Source: Eulemur rufifrons | Lineage: Eukaryota; Chordata; Mammalia; Primates; Lemuridae | NCBI RefSeq assembly: GCF_041146395.1 | Contig: NC_090984.1 | Coordinates: 84,579,114 to 84,643,113, forward strand | DNA: 64,000 nucleotides | Direction: 5' to 3' | Shown: positions 58,961 to 64,000 of the stretch, piece after piece | Layout of the letters: each line of letters begins with the position of its first letter | How positions within the stretch are numbered: position 1 is the stretch's first letter | The notes under the pieces: model-generated | What the model saw: the letters and a program-made list of their open reading frames with translations, nothing else | Databases searched by the model: none | What the model was told of the DNA's origin: nothing | Program-made: the position numbers and the translations under genes

Positions 58961-59328
58961 CTTACTTCCTAATATATTATGTCCTCCCCTGCCGAGTCCG
59001 GGGACTTAGTCTGGATTTGGTAACTGAAGTAATATAAATGTTAGCTAAGAAGTATTCCTGCAATATGGTTCCAATTTAGGCTTGTTTTGAAGTCTAAAGG
59101 CCCAATATGTCTCATAGATTCTTCGCTGGACATTAGCGCTAATGTAATTTGCGGAGCAGCGCGGGCCGCGATCTGGAAGGCGGCCGGGCCCTCTGCGCAT
59201 CGGGCGCTTTTCCAGTGCCAGGGGGGATTCGAGCCTTCGCCGGGAGCTCCCCCCACTGCTTTTGATGTCGGGGGCTTTGCTCAGGAAATTGCCTTATACT
59301 TGCCAGGGTTGCAGATAAATGGAGCAAG
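58960..59328 (+). ncRNA. Hypothetical first exon of an unknown transcript
   Basis: Proposed from three signals: the TATA box about 30 bases upstream, CpG-rich sequence (16 CpGs within 59123-59271 by my count), and CAAG followed by GTAAGT, a near-perfect donor at 59329-59334. An open frame (59087-59332) crosses the donor but its product has no domain. It could equally be a conserved enhancer. No downstream exon was identified. Confidence 0.2.
59130..59145. promoter_or_regulatory. 16-bp perfect palindrome with paired homeodomain cores
   Basis: ACATTAGCGCTAATGT reads the same on both strands. It holds ATTA and TAAT cores facing each other around a GCGC centre, as expected for a homeodomain dimer site. 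Confidence 0.55.
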
Positions 59329-59334
59329 GTAAGT

Positions 59335-59700
59335 GCAGTACCCTGTCGCCACCCTCACTCCTCTCGCGGCTCTGGAAGGAGGCAGCCGAGGCTGAATGCA
59401 GCCTTTCTCTGCAAGCTGTTTGCACTTTACTTCAATAACATCTCTCTCCCAACACCGGCTTGATTTGCGAAGACACGCATGCCTTTTCAGAGTGGGGCTG
59501 ACGCACCCCCTCCCCGAGCCCGCCCCCAGCCGCAGCTCAGCTCGGCGCTCACACCCCTCTGGAGCCCCCAGGCTGCATTCCCGTAATGAGCATCCCCTTG
59601 GAACTGCCTGCCCTTTATCTTGCTGGGGGGACCCGCACCTTTTGAACTGCCATCTGTAGATTGTGTTGGTGCACTGACTTGTTAACTGTGCCATGCTGTG
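59335..59700. other. Unassigned GC-rich shoulder
   Basis: Still CpG-containing, fading to the right. Frames on both strands (59281-59694 minus, 59396-59659 plus) are a result of GC content. Confidence 0.4.
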
Positions 59701-59900
59701 AAGGAAATGGCATGATTTAGATCAAGTGCTCAGGACGGCTGTTCATAAGAAACACTTGAGCCAAGCTGTTGCTGCTCAGAATGTGCCCTGGGGAGAGGGG
59801 TTCCGTTTCGGGTCACGGTCCTGCCTTGTATGAGGGCAGGCGCAAAGCGCTGCAATCCCGGGGCTTCGCTGGGGCTGGGAGGAGGGGGTGGGGAGAAACA
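59701..59900. promoter_or_regulatory. Candidate regulatory block: NKX2-type pair and G-quadruplex
   Basis: TCAAGTG at 59722-59728 and its inverse CACTTGA at 59753-59759 are NKX2-class motifs in opposed orientation. A G-rich run at 59871-59893 has four tracts of three or more G with loops of 1-5 bases and so satisfies the G-quadruplex rule. Confidence 0.35.
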
Positions 59901-61079
59901 TTATGAAACCATAGAAGCGAGGCTGCCAAATTAACTTCTCACCCTTTCAATCACACTCCAGAGGATAAAAGCCTAACATTTTTGCCTCAGAAACAGGCTC
60001 GGTTTACACCAAACAAGTTATTTCTCTCATTTATCAGTCCAGCCAGCTATCCTTTTAATTACTGAAAATCTCTGCTGTTTATGAAGCCACTTTTGGAGGT
60101 GTACAAGGAACAGCAAGCTAGGAAATGGATGCTGGAAAATTTTTGTGGACAGGACTTCCCCAAAACTGCTTATCAAAGTAAACAACAAACAAAAAGTTTC
60201 TGACTTCAGTTGTTTTGTTTCCATGAAAATGTTGTTTGCTTGTTCTAAGGTGCAAAAATAAAACCCAGGAACCATAAGTTCAGGTAAGCACAGACCATTA
60301 AATCTTCACCCCTAAATTCCAAGTATCTGTAAGTTAGGTTTAATTAGGAAGACAAAAGTAAAACTGAGAAAGAGTGAGGGAAGAGGGGAACCCTGTAGCT
60401 TGATTCATCAACTCCCAAGCTAATTCCAAGGATACTGATTTGTCCATTATATGGAAATAGATGATTAGGGTCATTCTCTAAGACAAATTTACTTTTCTAC
60501 ACACTCTAAATCTGTTTAGTCACTTTAAAGGTGTCAATTATTGGAACAGGCTAAGGCTGTGAATTTCTTAGTAATAGCTTTAATAACATTTTGAAATGAA
60601 AAGCAGATACCTTGAAGTCAGCCTACTTTGAAAAGACATATGAGCAGCTCTGGTTTTAATTTGTGCAGCATTCTACATCTGGAATCCCTTATAATTAAAA
60701 CTAAAAACTGAACTACTACTTCCACCTGTCAAATGATGAAAAGATGAATGCACTAATAAGTTACTAAATAGCCCAACATGATAGAATTTACATTCTCATT
60801 CTATACAGTAAAACAGAATTTTGGACAGGAGGCTAAAGGTCTTTGGTCATTACTAATAACACTCTTTCAGTATTAACCTATATGTCCTGCTGCTGCGACT
60901 ACTGACAGGGTCTTTTTTACATTAAGAGCTAATTTTCGTTAAGTCTTTGTTTTAAAAGCAAATATAGATTTCAGAAAGAATATTTAAAACCCATAAACCG
61001 AGATGTACTTTTCATCCCACATTTTGAAACCCTACCAACGGCTTCCTATAATCGCATACAGTTATTAAGTTCAGTATTT
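59901..61079. other. Repeat-poor unassigned stretch
   Basis: Likely part of the same conserved-looking region up to about 60260; then AT-rich. No repeat or gene recognised. Confidence 0.4.
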
Positions 61080-61160
61080 ACCAATATTTATCAAGCACCT
61101 ACAGTATGCAAGGCATCGTGCTCAGCACTGGGAATACAGTGCTGTGCAAGATAAATCTGT
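61080..61160 (-). repeat. LINE-2 3' end, antisense
   Basis: 'tatttatcaagcacctacag', 'tatgcaaggcatcgtgctca' and 'gcactgggaatacagtgct' are antisense L2. Confidence 0.65.
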
Positions 61161-61349
61161 CTAAGTAACTTCAAGTTAGGAAAACTTGCAGTAATTTCTT
61201 CTCATTTCTTCAGGATGACAAAAATCACATTTTTGCCTAGACTCTGATAAGAAAAAGATTTTTCTAAAGCTTTTGCTGTCATTCCAATTAAAACAACAAT
61301 GGTCATTAAAATGCCCTTGGACTGTCACTGGTGATCAGAAGGTTAATTA

Positions 61350-61760
61350 TTTAAAAATGTAAATCCTGAGTTGTAATCCCTATTGAAGCTGTTTGGAACA
61401 ACTCCCCCTGCGGAGGCGAGCTGTGTGGGCGGCCCCTAAAGGCTCATTTTTCTTAGTGCGCAGTCTTACTTCTCTGTCATGAAATAAAAATGGAAATATC
61501 ACACTTTGAGAAGAGCATCGATTCCCCTAGAAAAAAACATTGAAGAGTTTTTCCAGCAGTTGGAAGGTCTTTCCACGGGATGGACACAGGGGTTGTCCTA
61601 ATTGTTCTGTTCAGCACAATAACTGCCACTGGCACCAGAGAATGGAAAGCAGGCAAGGCCTGCAGGCAGCCACAATCACAAGGCACCAAACTCTGCCTCT
61701 GTGAAAGTGTGCCCAGGAAGAGAACTCCTGTCTGATTTAATTCTTTGGGGCCACTGGGAA
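61350..61760. promoter_or_regulatory. Candidate regulatory block with SOX-type pair
   Basis: Repeat-free. ATTGT (61601-61605) and ACAAT (61616-61620) form an inverted SOX-type pair with 10 bases between. A small GC-rich patch lies at 61405-61440. Confidence 0.25.
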
Positions 61761-61930
61761 CGCTATTAAATTATTGCTTTAGTATTCCTTTCTATATATG
61801 GCTACTTTCCATAGGAGGAAAAGTATAATTTGGCTGCCACACACTTGTCCTAAGGCACAGGTCACAAACTGGCCACCCAAGACCTTGACTCAGCCTGAAG
61901 ACATGCTTCATGTGGCCAGCATGTTGTTTT
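61761..61930. other. Unassigned stretch
   Basis: 'gtcacaaactggccacccaag' to 'catgttgttttaaaaatc' may be an old DNA-transposon fragment that hosts the L1 next to it. Confidence 0.35.
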
Positions 61931-61945
61931 AAAAATCAGAAGATT

Positions 61946-62030
61946 CCTAGCAGCATTATTCACAATAGCCCAAAGGTGGAAACAACGCAGGTGTCCATCA
62001 ATGGATGAATGAATAAAACAAAATTTAACG

Positions 62031-62068
<38 letters not shown>

Positions 62069-62434
62069 GGAATATTATTTGGCCTTAAAAAGGAAGGAAA
62101 TTCTGGCCCAGGCTACAACATGAATGAACCTTGAAGACATTATGTGAAGTGAAATAAGCCAGTCACAAAAGGTCAAATATTATGTGATTCTACATACATG
62201 AGGAACATAGAGTAGTCAAATTCATAGAGATAGAAAGTAAAATGGTATTGCCAGGGGCTGCAGGAGGTGGGGGGAATAGGGTGTTGTTGAAGGGGTACAG
62301 AATTTAAATCTGGGAAGATGAAAATAAGTCTGAAGATGTTCTCACAACAATGTGAACATTTAATATCACCAAACTGTATATTTAAAATGGCTAAAATGCT
62401 AAATTGTATGCTATGAATATTTTACCACAATAAA
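61946..62434 (+). repeat. Truncated LINE-1 3' end with target-site duplications
   Basis: L1 3' end in sense: 'cattattcacaatagcccaa', 'tgtccatcaatggatgaatg', 'caatggaatattatttggcc', 'aaataagccagtcacaaaag', 'attgccaggggctgcagg', 'ttttaccacaataaaaaaa'. Flanking 15-mers at 61931-61945 and 62435-62449 differ at one position, the target-site duplication of this insertion. The end of ORF2 is present but not functional. Confidence 0.9.
62034..62066. repeat. (CA)n microsatellite within the L1
   Basis: About 16 uninterrupted CA units, probably polymorphic. Confidence 0.95.
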
Positions 62435-62449
62435 AAAAATCAAAAGATT

Positions 62450-62812
62450 TTACATTAGAGATTTCTAATTTATCTAGAAACAAAGAAATCCAAGTAACTA
62501 TTGACATTAGCCAGCAAACCCAAATGATAACAAAAATTGCAGCTAAGTAGCCCTTGCACCCTTAAAGGTGCACTTCAGGTCACCAGGGCTGGCTCCTCCC
62601 TCTGGGCTTCCACCCACCCTACTTTACTGACTTAGGTTTACCTGCCAGGCCCTCGTAGCCACCTTCCGTTCTAAGGGGCCCTGGGGCTAGCTCTCACATA
62701 CACTTGCAACTTTCACAGGCTTGCCTAGATTCAGATTTTAACCTACAACATGGCAATTAACCCACCTGTCCCAGACACAGACAAGGTGAGGTAAGCGGCA
62801 AGACACGGCATC
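62450..62812. other. Unassigned stretch
   Basis: Nothing recognised. Confidence 0.4.
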
Positions 62813-62907
62813 CATGATAGCAACATGACCAAGAAGCCCCTCTCCTGCAAAAGGAACCCCCATGATAGCAACATGACCGAGAAGCCCCTCTCCTGCAAAA
62901 GGAACCC
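62813..62907. repeat. 48-bp tandem duplication
   Basis: The segment starting 'catgatagcaacatgacc' at 62813 is repeated at 62861; period 48, one substitution (A/G) over about 47 bases. Confidence 0.95.
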
Positions 62908-64000
62908 GTGACAGCCCTGTCCACATGCCCACCCAGGCGAGAGGACACTGCATATCCCACTGTGGAGATTTACTAAGCCATGCTTCCTTACTCAACAGTG
63001 ACAAACACAGCCCTGCGTGGATGCATACAAAAGAAGTAGAAGCCCTTTTCAGGATCAGAAGTTTCTTGTTACCCATTTTTCTGATATTGACTTCATATAA
63101 ATTTATTACAGGTTTTGTAGCTCAGAGTCAAGGAGCAATGAATTTAAGAATTTTTATTGAAGTCTGGATTATCCCCAAACTGTGAACTTTTCTTCTAAGC
63201 CATTGACTGTCTAAGGGTTTTTTCCTCTGAAATGCTACTGTCAAACAAGCATTTTATAACATTTATCAAAAACCAATGGCTACACACTTCAATCTGTACA
63301 TTCCATACAGAATAAACCCCGGTCTAGTGCTGATGCATAAATGATGTGTTGGTTTAATCTATTTTTCACAGGGGGTGTCTGAGAGTAGGAAAATTAAAAA
63401 CAGGTAGAATGGCCTACTATTACTGTCCCATGGTGTGCTTTTTTACATGAGGTCTGGATTAAGATAACATCTGGTCTATATTTCTTGAACTATTTCCCTT
63501 TTATCACAAGGAAAATCGGCAACCCATCTCACAACTGCTCTTAATTTAGATCTAAATATCACTGATGAAACATTGTACAACATGCTGTTATCTATTAAAA
63601 TGATTTCCCTGAAGGAACAGTTGATACTTTTATATATTCCAGCAAAGCTAATCATGCCAGGCCCCCTTAGTAGGACTTACCTTATAATCATATGTTCAAA
63701 TGTTCCACCTAAATCACTGCTTTGGTACCAAATGAGTCTTATTCTGAGATTGATTTCACTACATTGCTAGATACAGTGCCCAGGTCTGAGAGTTAAAGAA
63801 CAATTGAGAATCCTTTGGGAGTACAAAATTTTACTGTGGAGCAAACAAGCCATTGTTTCTCCCCTGCTGCCTGTACTGTGGGCTTTCCAGAGCCCCCTGC
63901 AAGGGCAAGGCAGTAAGCTGTTTTCAGCACTTTTCAGAGTTCAAGTCCTATGCAATGTAGTATATCGATTTCACAAAATAAAAACTTATGTTTTATTTTG
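62908..64000. other. Unassigned stretch to window end
   Basis: No repeat or gene recognised. AATAAA occurs at 63977-63982 but no transcript can be tied to it. Confidence 0.4.

Noticed and set aside
62738..63076. 112-codon minus-strand frame with a 16-residue repeat as a repeat protein
   Set aside because: The repeat is explained by a single recent 48-bp DNA duplication; no other sign of coding.
1..64000. CRISPR arrays, bacterial operons, tRNA/rRNA genes or intact viral genes
   Set aside because: The sequence is mammalian; no spaced short repeats of CRISPR type, no cloverleaf or rRNA text, and only LTR-like remnants without viral coding regions were seen.

Overview
This window is mammalian nuclear DNA. 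It is AT-leaning and crowded with decayed interspersed repeats (MIR, LINE-2, LINE-1, old LTR-type repeats, a Tigger-like DNA transposon). The clearest lineage marker is a full-length Alu at 26955-27294. Its extended A-rich middle and a right monomer ending in the 'gctaggctgacgccacggca' class of sequence are typical of strepsirrhine primates (lemurs, galagos). I therefore read the source as a lemur-like primate. This rests on memory of Alu subfamilies, not on a search.

I find no protein-coding gene I can support. No open frame encodes a recognisable domain, none is built like an exon chain, and several of the longer ones lie in repeats or in stop-poor GC-rich stretches. The window looks like intergenic or large-intron sequence, possibly the flank of a developmental regulator.

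Layout. 1-5.0 kb: mostly unassigned sequence with an LTR-like repeat, MIR pieces and an L1 fragment. 5.0-11.7 kb: dense repeats (Alu monomer, two plus-strand L2 copies, a minus-strand L2 split by an L1 tail, a minus-strand L1, an inverted Alu, a minus-strand LTR). 11.8-26.9 kb: largely repeat-poor, with a nested MIR pair at 14.6-15.0 kb and three CTCF-like sites in one orientation (16.3, 16.5, 22.4 kb). 26.9-28.2 kb: young Alu and a long L2. 28.2-35 kb: repeat-poor, with a forkhead-motif cluster (31.2-31.5 kb), octamer and C-rich sequence (33.2-33.4 kb) and a GC-rich homeodomain-motif block (34.0-34.7 kb). 35-45 kb: L2 and MIR pieces, plus a striking 118-bp inverted duplication at 39.0-39.6 kb. 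45.2-46.0 kb: complete Tigger-like transposon. 47-56 kb: LTR-type and medium-reiteration repeats. 58.5-59.9 kb: the most promoter-like sequence, with CpG-rich DNA, a TATA box, a 16-bp palindrome and a strong splice donor. 61-63 kb: a short candidate regulatory block, an L1 3' end with clear target-site duplications, and a 48-bp tandem duplication.

The findings most worth a second look are the inverted duplication at 39.0-39.6 kb, the promoter-like block at 58.5-59.4 kb, and the motif clusters at 31.2, 34.4 and 59.7 kb. Conservation and function cannot be judged from this sequence alone.
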